In this document: positions 7,525 to 16,670 of the stretch, piece after piece
Layout of the letters: every line of letters starts with the position of its first letter
Position numbering within the stretch: position 1 is the first letter of the stretch
NCBI GenBank assembly: GCA_945909635.1
Contig: OX246690.1
Coordinates: 3,720,001-3,784,000 of the forward strand
Length of the DNA: 64,000 nucleotides
From: Clostridioides difficile_A
GTDB lineage: Bacteria; Bacillota; Clostridia; Peptostreptococcales; Peptostreptococcaceae
Reading direction: 5' to 3'
The notes under the pieces: generated by a model
The model's database searches: none
What the model was told of the DNA's origin: nothing
The model's input: only the letters and a program-made list of their open reading frames with translations
Made by a program: the position numbers and the translations under genes

Positions 7525-7568
7525 AAAAAGTGTCAAAAAATAGACACCGTCTTTTTATCGACACTTTT
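7525..7568 (-). terminator. Terminator of the deacetylase gene, containing PrdR-type sites
   Basis: Minus strand AAAAGTGTC and GACACTTTT arms with a 25-nt loop, ending in five T's, 58 nt after the stop at 7626. The same GTGTC/GACAC arms form the activator site at 7530-7547. Confidence 0.55.
7530..7547. promoter_or_regulatory. Putative PrdR upstream activator site for prdC
   Basis: GTGTC-N8-GACAC. A second GACAC with a weak left arm (CCGTC-N8-GACAC) follows at 7547-7564, so the sites may be tandem. Confidence 0.6.
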
Positions 7569-7625
7569 CTAACATATACTATATAATTTACCACAACTTT
7601 ACTTAAAATATACATTTACTACTTG

Positions 7626-8390
7626 TTAATTCTTAAGTTTCTGCACTCCATTAGAATCAATTATGTAATTATCTTTATATAATAAGTCTGATATTTTTAC
7701 TAAACTGTATCCATCTTTTTTAAGCTTACTTATTATAGTGTCCAAATAGTTATCTACATCATTTATATTAGCATGAAATAAAACTATTGAGCCAGGTTGA
7801 GATTCTTTTATTACTTTTTCAATTACATGGTTTGGACCAAGCTCTTTCCAGTCTATAGAATCCACATCCCACTTAATTACTTTATAACCTAAATCACTGC
7901 AAATGTCCATAGCTTTGTTGTTTACATCTCCAAAAGGTGGTCTAAACAAATTTGTTTTTTTCCCTGTTATATTAAATATCTTTCCTGATGTAGTTTCTAT
8001 TTCTTTTTTTATGTCTTCTTTTGATATTTCTTTCAAATTCGCATGGGTATTTGAATGATTGCCAATTTCATGTCCCTTTTCATCTATAGCCTTCACAATA
8101 TCTTGATTATCATCTACCCAGCTACCAACTAGAAAAAAAGTAGCTTTTACATTATGTTTATCTAAAATCTTTAAAATTTCATCCATATTATTAGTTCCCC
8201 AAGCAACATCAAAACTTAAAGCTACCTTTTTCTCATTTGTATCAACTTTATATATAGGCATTTTTGAGTTATCAGACTTAGAACACATATACTTTATTCC
8301 ATAAACAAGAGCAAATATTAATACTAATAATAATGAAAAAAATAAAACACTATATATCAAAGCTTTAGTTCTTTTGACTTCTCTTTTCAT
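7626..8390 (-). CDS. Membrane-anchored polysaccharide deacetylase (NodB domain)
   Basis: 254 residues: basic N-terminus, one membrane helix (about 10-33), then a NodB homology domain with SFDVAWG (metal-binding Asp region), HSNTH (HxxxH metal site) and RPPFGD. The DVAWG and WDVDSIDW forms resemble the PdaB-like group, often linked to sporulation, but the substrate (peptidoglycan or another polymer) cannot be told from the sequence. It lies divergent to the spore gene sspB. ATG with AGGGGGA ribosome site. A second, unrelated-looking deacetylase lies at 19986-20813. Confidence 0.85.
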   Translation of the reverse strand: MKREVKRTKALIYSVLFFSLLLVLIFALVYGIKYMCSKSDNSKMPIYKVDTNEKKVALSFDVAWGTNNMDEILKILDKHNVKATFFLVGSWVDDNQDIVKAIDEKGHEIGNHSNTHANLKEISKEDIKKEIETTSGKIFNITGKKTNLFRPPFGDVNNKAMDICSDLGYKVIKWDVDSIDWKELGPNHVIEKVIKESQPGSIVLFHANINDVDNYLDTIISKLKKDGYSLVKISDLLYKDNYIIDSNGVQKLKN

Positions 8391-8680
8391 ACTATTCCCC
8401 CTTTTAAATAATTTCTTCTATATTTAAAATTTATTTTTTTTTAGCTCAAAAAAGTACTGTAATATTTAATTTATAAGACAATAAGTAAAAAAACAAAATC
8501 TATATCGTTCTAGTTAAACGCTCTAAAATACCCATTTATTTAATTTTTTAATATTTTTTACATTTTTACCTTTATTTTTCTGTATATATTATTTTTATTT
8601 TGGAGAAATTAGTATTAACATCACATAAATAAAAGTGTTGTTAGACATCATAAACTAATTATTTGAGGAGGAAATTTACT

Positions 8681-8884
8681 ATGTCAAATTCAAACAGAAC
8701 AGTAGTGCCAGAAGCAAAAGCTGCTTTAAACCAAATGAAATTAGAAATAGCTAACGAAATAGGTTTATCTAACTATGAAAACATAGACAAAGGAAACTTA
8801 ACAGCTAGAGAAAATGGATATGTTGGTGGATACATGACTAAGAAATTAGTTGAAATGGCTGAAAGACAAATGGCTGGAAAATAG
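8681..8884 (+). CDS. sspB: Alpha/beta-type small acid-soluble spore protein SspB
   Basis: 67 residues from the ATG at 8681 (GAGGAGG just upstream). The protein holds both SASP signatures: an N-terminal KLEIANEIGL-like helix and a C-terminal NLTARENGYVGGYMTKKLVEMAE stretch. These proteins coat spore DNA and protect it from UV and chemicals. In C. difficile the gene in this position, next to a deacetylase and prdC, is known as sspB. Expression should be forespore-specific (sigma-G), but I could not fix a convincing -35/-10 pair. A perfect-palindrome hairpin follows the stop. Confidence 0.92.
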   Translation: MSNSNRTVVPEAKAALNQMKLEIANEIGLSNYENIDKGNLTARENGYVGGYMTKKLVEMAERQMAGK

Positions 8885-8911
8885 ATAGTAAATTTTGACA
8901 CCTGGGTATCA

Positions 8912-8937
8912 ACAGGGCTGCTAATTAGCAGCCCTGT
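8912..8937 (+). terminator. Terminator of sspB
   Basis: Perfect 13-bp inverted repeat ACAGGGCTGCTAA / TTAGCAGCCCTGT followed by a T-rich stretch, 28 nt after the stop codon. Confidence 0.8.
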
Positions 8938-9074
8938 TTCTCTGTATTTATTTATAAAATTAATTTTATATGATTTGTTAAAGATTAATAATACTATATA
9001 AATTGTTCTTTTAATTTTGTATGAATTAGTTTAATATATTATATATAGAAATAGTTTGACGGAGGATGATATTT

Positions 9075-9611
9075 ATGTTTGAAAACTCGTCTGAAGAATT
9101 AGCGTATCATAAACTTTTAATTTTATATATATTAGAAAAAATTAAAATGGATTTAACTAATTCTCAAATAACTCAAGTAGTATTAGAGACTGAGATGATG
9201 AATTATTTTTCATTACAACAGCTTTTATCTCAGCTTATGGAATCTAAGTTTTTGACTACATATAAAGACTCTGACAGAGAATATTATGCTCTTACTCAAA
9301 GAGGCGTAGAAAGTCTAGAATACTTCTTTAATCGAATACCTACTAGTGTTACAGAAAAAATAGACAAGTATATAGATTCTAATAAAGAAAATTTACTAGC
9401 AGATACTCAAGTAAAGTCTAGTTTTGTAAAACAAAGTGATAATGAATTTATTGTCAACCTTAGAGTCATAGAAAATCAGTCTAACTTAATAGATTTAAAT
9501 CTAAATGTTTCCTCAGAGAAACAGGCAAAGCTTATTTGCAACAACTGGAAAAATAATGCATCTTATATGTATGCCGAAGTTATCGACTTACTTATAAGAG
9601 ACATACATTAA
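9075..9611 (+). CDS. DUF4364 family protein
   Basis: 178 residues. N-terminal half looks like a winged helix (about 1-85: LILYILEKIKMDL, QLLSQLMESKFLTTY, YYALTQRG), C-terminal half is an alpha/beta region. This matches DUF4364, a Firmicutes family without a known function; DNA binding is plausible from the first half. The ATG at 9075 is preferred over 9066, because GGAGG ends right at 9066. The gene stands alone with a terminator at 9612-9640. Confidence 0.75.
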   Translation: MFENSSEELAYHKLLILYILEKIKMDLTNSQITQVVLETEMMNYFSLQQLLSQLMESKFLTTYKDSDREYYALTQRGVESLEYFFNRIPTSVTEKIDKYIDSNKENLLADTQVKSSFVKQSDNEFIVNLRVIENQSNLIDLNLNVSSEKQAKLICNNWKNNASYMYAEVIDLLIRDIH

Positions 9612-9640
9612 AGCCTACAAACAAATTATAGTTGTAGGCT
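9612..9640. terminator. Shared hairpin between convergent genes
   Basis: AGCCTACAA / TTGTAGGCT stem. It ends in CTTTT for the plus-strand gene. On the minus strand it lies inside the last codons of the beta-propeller gene, whose TAG stop at 9615 is in the stem. Confidence 0.6.
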
Positions 9641-10481
9641 CTTTTCCTACCTTGATTTCTTTTATTAATTTGTTATTTGCAGTTTCGTAAACTTTCACTG
9701 AGTTTTCTTGTGTATCTGACACAAATAATAACCTTTCATCTTTAGATATTTCTAATCCCTGTGGAATTCCATTTATCTCAATATTCCCAATGTATCTACT
9801 TGTTGTATAATCTAAAATTCTCACATTATTATAACCCAAATCAGCAACATAAACTTTTTTCCCACTATAATTAAATCTTATTTCTACTGGTAATAAGAAT
9901 TCATATAATACCTTTTTTATATCCATACTTACTTCATCAACTATTATAAGCTTTCCATCAAGTGTTGATATATACATTTCTTTCTTTTGTTTATCAAGTT
10001 CTATATGCCATGCTCTAAAGTCCATATTAATTTTCTTTTGTATATTTTTATTTATTGTATCTATACATACTATTGAATTTATACATGGTACATATAACTT
10101 TTTACTTTCTCTGTCAAAATCAAATCCATGTGGCATGTTATCAACACCAATAATTCCTATTGGATTTAATGTGTTTTTATCCAATACGTATATACTATTA
10201 GAATCTTCATTTGCTACAAATAATTCATTATCACTAAGTACAACTTGACTAAGACTTCCTCCTATGGAAACAGTATCAATTATTTTATCATTGCTTAAAT
10301 CTAAGACATAGAGTATCCCATTACTTGAACTAGGTATGTATATTAAATTTTTTTCTTTTTCTATGCAAAAATGATGTGGATATATATTATCTTCTAATAC
10401 TATTTCCTTTTCTAGCTCAAGTGTAGAATAATCAACTATACTAATACTCTTTGATAGATAGTTAGAAATATAGATTTTCAC
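9615..10481 (-). CDS. YncE/lactonase-like beta-propeller protein
   Basis: 288 residues built from six or so ~40-residue repeats of the type YVADLGYNNVRILDYTT...G...PQGLEIS (for example NNVRILDYTTSRYIG and ENSVKVYETANNKLI). Such repeats form a beta-propeller as in YncE-type proteins. No signal peptide is visible, so it is probably cytoplasmic. The start is GTG at 10481, following GGAGGGG; the longer frame from 10499 overlaps that ribosome site. Function unknown; ligand binding or a scaffold role is likely for the fold. Confidence 0.75.
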   Translation of the reverse strand: MKIYISNYLSKSISIVDYSTLELEKEIVLEDNIYPHHFCIEKEKNLIYIPSSSNGILYVLDLSNDKIIDTVSIGGSLSQVVLSDNELFVANEDSNSIYVLDKNTLNPIGIIGVDNMPHGFDFDRESKKLYVPCINSIVCIDTINKNIQKKINMDFRAWHIELDKQKKEMYISTLDGKLIIVDEVSMDIKKVLYEFLLPVEIRFNYSGKKVYVADLGYNNVRILDYTTSRYIGNIEINGIPQGLEISKDERLLFVSDTQENSVKVYETANNKLIKEIKVGKEPTTIICL

Positions 10482-10628
10482 ATAACCCCTCCTCTCCACA
10501 ATACATATACTACAATAATATATTATTTCATTAGCTTGTATTATGCTTTATAGTTGCATTATTACGCATATATTTGGTATTATTATTAATGTTAAAAAAA
10601 TGAAATATATTTAATGGAGGTCTTTTTA

Positions 10629-10874
10629 ATGAAAGTAACATTTAACCCAAGTGGTGTTTGTTGTAGAGAAATGGTTTTTGAAGTTGATGAAAATAATGTG
10701 ATTGTTGATGCTGAGTTCATAGGAGGATGTAATGGTAATTTATCAGGACTTAGAAGCTTAATAATTGGTCAAAATGCTCTTGAAGTTGCTGATAAATTAA
10801 ATGGTATTGATTGTGGTGGAAAAGGTACTTCTTGCCCTGACCAGCTATCTAAAGCTATCCGTCAATCTATATAA
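10629..10874 (+). CDS. TSCPD domain protein (TIGR03905-type)
   Basis: 81 residues from the ATG at 10629 (GGAGG 8 nt upstream). It has conserved cysteines in SGVCCREM, GGCNGN, IDCGGKGTSCPDQL; the TSCPD end resembles the C-terminal domain of class II ribonucleotide reductases, where such cysteines bind zinc. Stand-alone forms are common in clostridia and have no firm function. It ends before a strong bidirectional terminator. Confidence 0.8.
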   Translation: MKVTFNPSGVCCREMVFEVDENNVIVDAEFIGGCNGNLSGLRSLIIGQNALEVADKLNGIDCGGKGTSCPDQLSKAIRQSI

Positions 10875-10922
10875 TCACCACTATATAAATATCAGAAAAA
10901 TTATTAAAAACTTACTTTATAT

Positions 10923-10959
10923 AAAAAAGAGCTATCTACTAAGTTAGATAGCTTTTTTT
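10923..10959. terminator. Bidirectional terminator
   Basis: A-run, GCTATCTA / TAGATAGC stem, T-run; serves the TSCPD gene on plus and folC on minus. Confidence 0.85.
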
Positions 10960-11004
10960 ATATTTTTATTTATATTCATGTATTTATATTTTTATTTTAT
11001 AAAG

Positions 11005-12303
11005 TTATAATTTATTTACTAAAGTTCTAACTGTCCCAATCATATATAAAGAACCTGCACTTATTATAACATCATCTTTATTTGATGTTTCCAATGTGTA
11101 ATTTACTGCATCTTCTATCTCATGCTTTGATGTTACATCATCTACATATTTTAATACTTTTTCTTTTAATATATCTGAATTTATGGCTCTTGGATTATTA
11201 GGAGTTGTTGTTATTACCTTATTAAAATGTGGCAATAATATATTTAAAACACTATCAATGTCTTTATCTTCTAGCATACCTATTAATAGGGTTAAACTTC
11301 TATCTTTAAAATTCTTATTAAGTGCTTTTGCTAAAGATTTTGCTCCATCTTCATTATGCGCACCATCTATTATAAAAATTGGATTTTCTTTTATTTTTTC
11401 TATTCTTCCTGGCCACTTAGTATTTATAAGTCCTTTTCTTATAGATTCTTCACTTATCTTTTCTAATTTGTTTATATCTTTTAAATATTTTATTACACTC
11501 ATCGCCAATATAGAATTATTTATCTGATGTTCACCTATCAATTTTATTTCAAGGTCTTTGTAAATTTCTTTCATTACAGTACAGTCATATATTTGAGAGT
11601 CTATATCTGATTTTTTTATATTTATATCATCAAAATTAACTTCTATATATTGTGCTTTTTTCTCATTACAAACTGACTTTATGACATTTTTAGCTTCATC
11701 AGTTTGGTCATATACTAGTACTACTCCATTTTCCTTTATTATCCCAGCCTTTTCATATGCTATTTTTTCTATTGTGTCTCCAAGTATTCCTGTATGGTCT
11801 AAACTTATAGATGCTATTACACTTACAAGTGATTTTGTTATTATATTGGTAGCATCATATCTTCCACCTAAACCAACTTCTAAAGCAACAAAATCCACAT
11901 TTTGTTCTGAATAGTAATAAAATGCCATTGCAGTAACTACCTCGAACTCTGTTGGATATGCATAGCCTTGTTCTACCATAATATCTATTTTTTCTTTTAT
12001 TAATTCAATTATCCTAGCAACATCGTCTTGTGGTATATTTTCTCCATTTACTCTTATACGTTCAGTAAAGGTTTCTAAATACGGAGATGTATATAAACCA
12101 ACTTTATATCCACACTCTCTTAGTATATTAGAAACAAAAGAACACACTGAGCCTTTTCCATTAGTTCCAGCTACATGTATTATATTTAAAGTTTCTTGTG
12201 GGTTCCCCAATAATTCTAATAATTTTCCAATATTCTCTAGACCTAATCTTATACCAAACTTATTGGTTTGTGATATGTACTCTAATGCTTCTTCATATTT
12301 CAT
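11005..12303 (-). CDS. folC: Folylpolyglutamate synthase FolC
   Basis: 432 residues, normal for the family. It has the ATP loop HVAGTNGKGSVCS near residue 45, the LDHTGILGDT omega-loop region, and the Mur ligase C-terminal domain with IIDGAHNEDGAKSLA. It adds glutamate residues to folates (and may also act as dihydrofolate synthase), retaining cofactors in the cell. ATG follows GGGGGA. Stands as a single gene on the minus strand. Confidence 0.93.
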   Translation of the reverse strand: MKYEEALEYISQTNKFGIRLGLENIGKLLELLGNPQETLNIIHVAGTNGKGSVCSFVSNILRECGYKVGLYTSPYLETFTERIRVNGENIPQDDVARIIELIKEKIDIMVEQGYAYPTEFEVVTAMAFYYYSEQNVDFVALEVGLGGRYDATNIITKSLVSVIASISLDHTGILGDTIEKIAYEKAGIIKENGVVLVYDQTDEAKNVIKSVCNEKKAQYIEVNFDDINIKKSDIDSQIYDCTVMKEIYKDLEIKLIGEHQINNSILAMSVIKYLKDINKLEKISEESIRKGLINTKWPGRIEKIKENPIFIIDGAHNEDGAKSLAKALNKNFKDRSLTLLIGMLEDKDIDSVLNILLPHFNKVITTTPNNPRAINSDILKEKVLKYVDDVTSKHEIEDAVNYTLETSNKDDVIISAGSLYMIGTVRTLVNKL

Positions 12304-12436
12304 TATCTAATTCCCCCTGTATCGGCATTTTCTTTTATGTTATCTAATTATAGTATATTTTTTGCTTTTAATCTACTGACAAAGAATACATATAATCTAA
12401 TACCTTATACATTAAATCTAATTACTAATTCCTTAT

Positions 12437-13456
12437 TTATAATTTTTTGTTTTTATACATTTCTACTAACTCAGTTAATGTATATATCGAAACTAAATCA
12501 TACTTTGATATATCCATATAATTAAATTTTATGTTAAATACCCGTTCTAGTTTTTGAAGCAAACTAAAACAATTATCATAAACTAATCCTATCTCTTTAT
12601 TAAAAAGACTACATTGAAATAATTTTTCATTATCAACTTTAATATTTAAGCAATCTCTAACAACATCAGCGACTTTCATAAGAAGAACATTTTCTTTGTC
12701 ATACAAATCTAGTTTAAAGTTTGGAATTCTACTATATTCATCTAAATCAAAACTATCCCAATTATTTTTAATTGCTAATAGTTCAAGTTTATCATTTAAA
12801 TCAGATATCGTTATATCTGGATTTTCAGACAATATCTTAGCTATTTTACCAGTAAATTTTGCTGCTACATAGCTATTACACTTTGGTGGTAATCTATAAG
12901 AATTATTTATATCACAACTTATATACGAATTACTATCCATAACACATTGAACATCATATTTTTTATTGTACCAAAAAGAATCATCTACATCTAAGGTAAA
13001 TCCTCTCACTCCTATAACATTATTAAACATTGCTGGATAACTTAAGTCAAATTCATTAGATAATGAACATACTATTATTTTCCCTTTTCTAAACAATTCA
13101 TAACAAACTTCAAATAATCCCTTGACACTTTCTACTCCTATGACTGATAAACTTAAGTTAATCAATCTTATGTTTGTGTCTAAAAGATATTTTAATGCTT
13201 CTTCAAGAACTTTTATATTTGCGATGCTATCTTTACCTAAAACTTTTATAACAAATAGCTCTACATCTTCATACTCCTTCTTTATTATTGATGCACAAGC
13301 AGTTCCATGACCATCTTCATCATCAAATTTATCTGATATAAAAATATAATCATGTATACATTCAAAAGCAATTCCTCCAACTAAGTTATCCTTTAAGTAA
13401 TCATGTTCTTTATCTATTCCTGTATCTAATACTGCAACCTTAACTTTATTATTCAT
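12437..13456 (-). CDS. Cytoplasmic subtilisin-family (S8) serine peptidase
   Basis: About 339 residues from the ATG at 13456 (a GGAG lies 12 nt upstream; the ATG at 13474, MENICD, is also possible). Catalytic Asp is in VAVLDTGID, His in DGHGTACASI, and Ser probably in NSYVAAKFTG, the counterpart of the GTSxAA motif but with Asn-Ser instead of Thr-Ser. There is no signal peptide or prodomain, so it should act inside the cell. The last ~110 residues after the peptidase core are of no known type. No peptide substrate, lanthipeptide or transporter gene lies nearby. Substrate unknown. Confidence 0.78.
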   Translation of the reverse strand: MNNKVKVAVLDTGIDKEHDYLKDNLVGGIAFECIHDYIFISDKFDDEDGHGTACASIIKKEYEDVELFVIKVLGKDSIANIKVLEEALKYLLDTNIRLINLSLSVIGVESVKGLFEVCYELFRKGKIIVCSLSNEFDLSYPAMFNNVIGVRGFTLDVDDSFWYNKKYDVQCVMDSNSYISCDINNSYRLPPKCNSYVAAKFTGKIAKILSENPDITISDLNDKLELLAIKNNWDSFDLDEYSRIPNFKLDLYDKENVLLMKVADVVRDCLNIKVDNEKLFQCSLFNKEIGLVYDNCFSLLQKLERVFNIKFNYMDISKYDLVSIYTLTELVEMYKNKKL

Positions 13457-13474
13457 ATCACATATATTCTCCAT

Positions 13475-14246
13475 TACTAAAAGTTTTTAATATATCTATG
13501 TTAATAGTTCATCTTAAATTTTAATTTAAGTTGCACAATTTCTCTTTTAAATGCCATATTTACTTCTAAAAACATAAATTAAGTATACTATATATTCAAT
13601 TTATATTCATTATATCAATTATTATCATTAAATTGTTAAATAATAAGATAAAATTTTTAGATTTATATCACAATTTAGAATTATTTGTAAAAAGGAGATT
13701 ATCCTTCTTATTAGACAATCCCCTTGTATACTTTATTCATATATATTTATAATTAACCACCAATTACACATTCTACTTTTTTACTTAAATATCATAAACC
13801 TCAATTTTATTTATGGGAATAATTATTTATATACTATAAGAACATTAATTTAAATGTAATTGTCTTGTAATACATTCTACAATGTATGAATCAATATGTA
13901 AAAAAACACTCAAGATAGCGAATAAATATATATTTAAATCAGCACATAAAAACTTGCACTCTGCACACTCATAAAATTTATATAGTCATTATCCTAAGGA
14001 TTGATACCTAAACCCTTATATATTATATCATATTTCAATAAATAAATTGCATAAAAGGGAATCTTTTAATAGAACTAAACTATTTATAAATTCATTACTA
14101 TAAATTCTACAAATTATAAATGCTTATTTTAATATATACTGTATTGCCTCAAACATTGATATAACTAATTAAAATAGATATAATAAAATGAAACAAATAT
14201 TTATAGAATTTTATAAATATTCATTATTTTAAAGAGGTGATTATAT
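13475..14246. other. Long AT-rich intergenic region, possible small RNA on the minus strand
   Basis: No credible protein-coding frame. On the minus strand an extended -10 element (TGATATAAT, 14030-14022) is followed about 300 nt later by a terminator-like hairpin (13692-13725), which together outline a possible transcript of about 325 nt. Confidence 0.4.
13692..13725 (-). terminator. Terminator-like hairpin without an upstream gene
   Basis: Minus strand AAGGGGATT and AATCTCCTT arms (one mismatch) and five T's. No protein gene on the minus strand ends here, so it may close a non-coding transcript. Confidence 0.5.
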
Positions 14247-14963
14247 TTGAAAGAAGAAATATCAAGAAAAGAAATTTTAAAGGAAAGTTTTCTGACATCA
14301 ATCCCAATATTTCTAGGATATATCCCATTAGGACTTATTTGCGGTATTATGCTTCAAAAAGCAGGTTTATCTGCCTTTTACATACTAATGATGTCACTTA
14401 TGGTATTTGCAGGTAGTTCACAGTTTGTGGCTGCTTCAATGCTAGCTTCAAATGGAAGTATAACTTCAATAGTACTAACCACATTTATATTGAATCTTCG
14501 TAATTTTTTAATGAGCTCCAACTTACATATGCATATAAAAAATAAAAATATGAGGTTTTTAATGTATTTTTGTCATGGTGTTACAGATGAAACATTTGCT
14601 ATAAACTTAGAAAAATATACTTATAGTAATTGGACAGATAAACACGCATTATACCTAAACAATCTTTGTATACTAGTATGGGCTGGTAGTTGTTTCTTAG
14701 GAGCATTTCTTGGAGAAATTGTCACTATAAGTGATTCTGTAGCAAGCTTTCTACTTATAGCAATGTTCATAACATTAGTAGTTAATCAAATTAAAAGTAA
14801 AGTATACATACTAGTTTCAATGCTTTCTATCCTATTATCAATAATTTTATATACTTTCTTTAAAAGTAGTTTAGTCATCATAATAGCATCTATTTTATCT
14901 GCTTTATTTGGCTTTTATATACAAAAGTTAACTCGCAAGAAGGAGGAAATCCATGAATACTAA
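14247..14963 (+). CDS. azlC: AzlC, branched-chain amino acid exporter subunit
   Basis: 238 residues with about six to seven membrane helices and the FAGSSQFVAASML and NLRNFLMSSNLH motifs of AzlC. Together with AzlD it exports branched-chain amino acids or analogues from the cell. TTG start with GAGGTGA 7 nt before it. The last 11 nt overlap azlD, indicating translational coupling. Confidence 0.9.
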   Translation: MKEEISRKEILKESFLTSIPIFLGYIPLGLICGIMLQKAGLSAFYILMMSLMVFAGSSQFVAASMLASNGSITSIVLTTFILNLRNFLMSSNLHMHIKNKNMRFLMYFCHGVTDETFAINLEKYTYSNWTDKHALYLNNLCILVWAGSCFLGAFLGEIVTISDSVASFLLIAMFITLVVNQIKSKVYILVSMLSILLSIILYTFFKSSLVIIIASILSALFGFYIQKLTRKKEEIHEY

Positions 14964-15276
14964 TTACATACTTGTAGTTATTTTAGGTATGGCAATTGTT
15001 ACTTATATTCCAAGAATTTTACCTATGATAATACTTTCAAAAAATGATATGCCTGATTCTATTAAAGACATCATGAAGTTTATACCTATTGCTATACTTA
15101 GTTCACTCATAGCAAAAGATATTTTTTTTAATGGAGATAATCTATATATGTCATTAACTAATCCCAAAATTATATCAGGTATAATAGTACTATTAGTAGC
15201 TTATAAATTCAAGTCTATTGCTATCTCAATAGCTGTAGGTGCAATATCTATATGCTTTTTTGGAGTCATATTGTAA
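14953..15276 (+). CDS. azlD: AzlD, small subunit of branched-chain amino acid exporter
   Basis: 107 residues, four predicted membrane helices, with VTYIPRILPM near the N-terminus as in AzlD proteins. Its AGGAGG ribosome site lies in the end of azlC. Operates with AzlC in the membrane. Confidence 0.9.
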   Translation: MNTNYILVVILGMAIVTYIPRILPMIILSKNDMPDSIKDIMKFIPIAILSSLIAKDIFFNGDNLYMSLTNPKIISGIIVLLVAYKFKSIAISIAVGAISICFFGVIL

Positions 15277-15432
15277 AATTTAATATATGTTAATGCATAG
15301 TAAAAAACTAAAATACTACATATAGAAATTATCTATAATATACTAATAATTAATCTATTATAATTGTACACTCCACATAATGAAACAATACCTAGAATCT
15401 ATAAGCTACTATTTTACATCATAATAAAGGCC

Positions 15433-15466
15433 GTCTTAATACAGAGAATTTTTTCTATATTAAGAC
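15433..15466 (+). terminator. Possible terminator of azlCD
   Basis: GTCTTAATA / TATTAAGAC stem with a T-rich loop; no clean U-run after it, hence moderate confidence. Confidence 0.45.
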
Positions 15467-15535
15467 AGTCTTGAATAAATAGCTCTGTGATGACTTTAAA
15501 TATTTTTTAAATATTTTAATTTACCTTTTTCAAAA

Positions 15536-16246
15536 TTAATACATTATATCACATAACAAGCTTGTTAATGCTACTTTTAAATCTTTGAGTCTATACTTAC
15601 TAATTGGTATAAATTTCTCATTAATAGTAATCATATTATCACCAAGATCTTCTATTCTTCTCAAATTGACAATAAAACTTGTATGACATCTGAAAAATCC
15701 ATTTTCACACAATAATTTTTCTGCTTGTTTCATGCTCATATTGGCTTTATAATCTCTCCCTAATGTATGTACAACTAAATCTCTCTTTACAGTTTCAACA
15801 TATAAAATAGAATCTATAAGTATTCTATTAAATCCTTTTTTACTATTTAAAACTATATAACGCTCCTTCTTTCTTTGAAGGTTATCAATACAAAGATTTA
15901 CACCCATTGCAAAGTTACTATACTCTATAGGCTTTACTAAATATCTATAAGCACGTACTTCATAACCCTGGGGGGCATACTCTGAAAAAGCAGTTGTAAA
16001 TATAATTTCTACTTTTTCATCAAACTTTCTTATCTTTTTAGCCACCTCAATTCCATTGATATCTTTCATTTGGATATCTAAAAATATAATGTCAATTTTT
16101 TCTGGGTATTTAGATATTAAATCTTCTCCACAAGAGAATTCCAGTATTTGATAATTTAGACACCTTTCAGACAAAAGTTTTTCTGCAAATTCCTTAAGTA
16201 TGCTTCTTTGTATTTTTTCGTCATCACATATAACTACCCTGAACAT
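15536..16246 (-). CDS. LytTR-family response regulator (orphan)
   Basis: 236 residues: receiver domain (1-120) with acidic CDDE at 8-10, phospho-acceptor Asp57 in FLDIQM, Thr/Lys in TTAFSEYAP and YLVKPIEY; then a LytTR DNA-binding domain (about 130-232, with FFRCHTSFIVNLRRIEDLG). AgrA-like layout. No histidine kinase gene lies near, so its partner and signal are unknown. ATG with GGAGGTG. Flanked by long AT-rich gaps. Confidence 0.87.
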   Translation of the reverse strand: MFRVVICDDEKIQRSILKEFAEKLLSERCLNYQILEFSCGEDLISKYPEKIDIIFLDIQMKDINGIEVAKKIRKFDEKVEIIFTTAFSEYAPQGYEVRAYRYLVKPIEYSNFAMGVNLCIDNLQRKKERYIVLNSKKGFNRILIDSILYVETVKRDLVVHTLGRDYKANMSMKQAEKLLCENGFFRCHTSFIVNLRRIEDLGDNMITINEKFIPISKYRLKDLKVALTSLLCDIMY

Positions 16247-16611
16247 AATATCACCTCCAAATCTAAAATATCATTTAGTTTACTTTATTTCAATTTACAA
16301 ACTGTACTCATTGACTTTTATATTCAAATTTCTTTACAAACTTAAATTGTCGATTAAACTACTTCTAGTAATTATCTTTGATACATAAACTTAAATTATG
16401 ATAAATTCATCTATTTTTCTAGATATATTGTGCAAAAAATATATGAAGGCAAACGTAATCTGTATTTTATCATCCTATATTAAATATCATAATATAGCAA
16501 ATTTTTATTGCTCATAAATTTTTTAGATATAAGATTAATATCATCATAAATAAGATAAAAATATAACACATCTGTAATGAATTATAACATCATATTTGTA
16601 TATATAGAAAG
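16247..16611. other. AT-rich gap between valS terminator and LytTR gene
   Basis: No open frame with a ribosome site and no structured element recognised; must contain the promoter of the LytTR gene. Confidence 0.5.
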
Positions 16612-16656
16612 AAAAACATACAAAAAGTACAGATTACGTACTTTTTGTATGTTTTT
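16612..16656. terminator. Terminator of valS
   Basis: Long stem AAAAACATACAAAAAGTAC / GTACTTTTTGTATGTTTTT, 15 nt after the valS stop; A- and T-runs at both ends allow use in either direction. Confidence 0.85.
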
Positions 16657-16670
16657 ATTAACTCTAGTAT

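Noticed and set aside
8580..8650. Sigma-G promoter of sspB
   Set aside because: Several GTATA- and CATAA-like pieces but no pair with proper spacing could be chosen with confidence.
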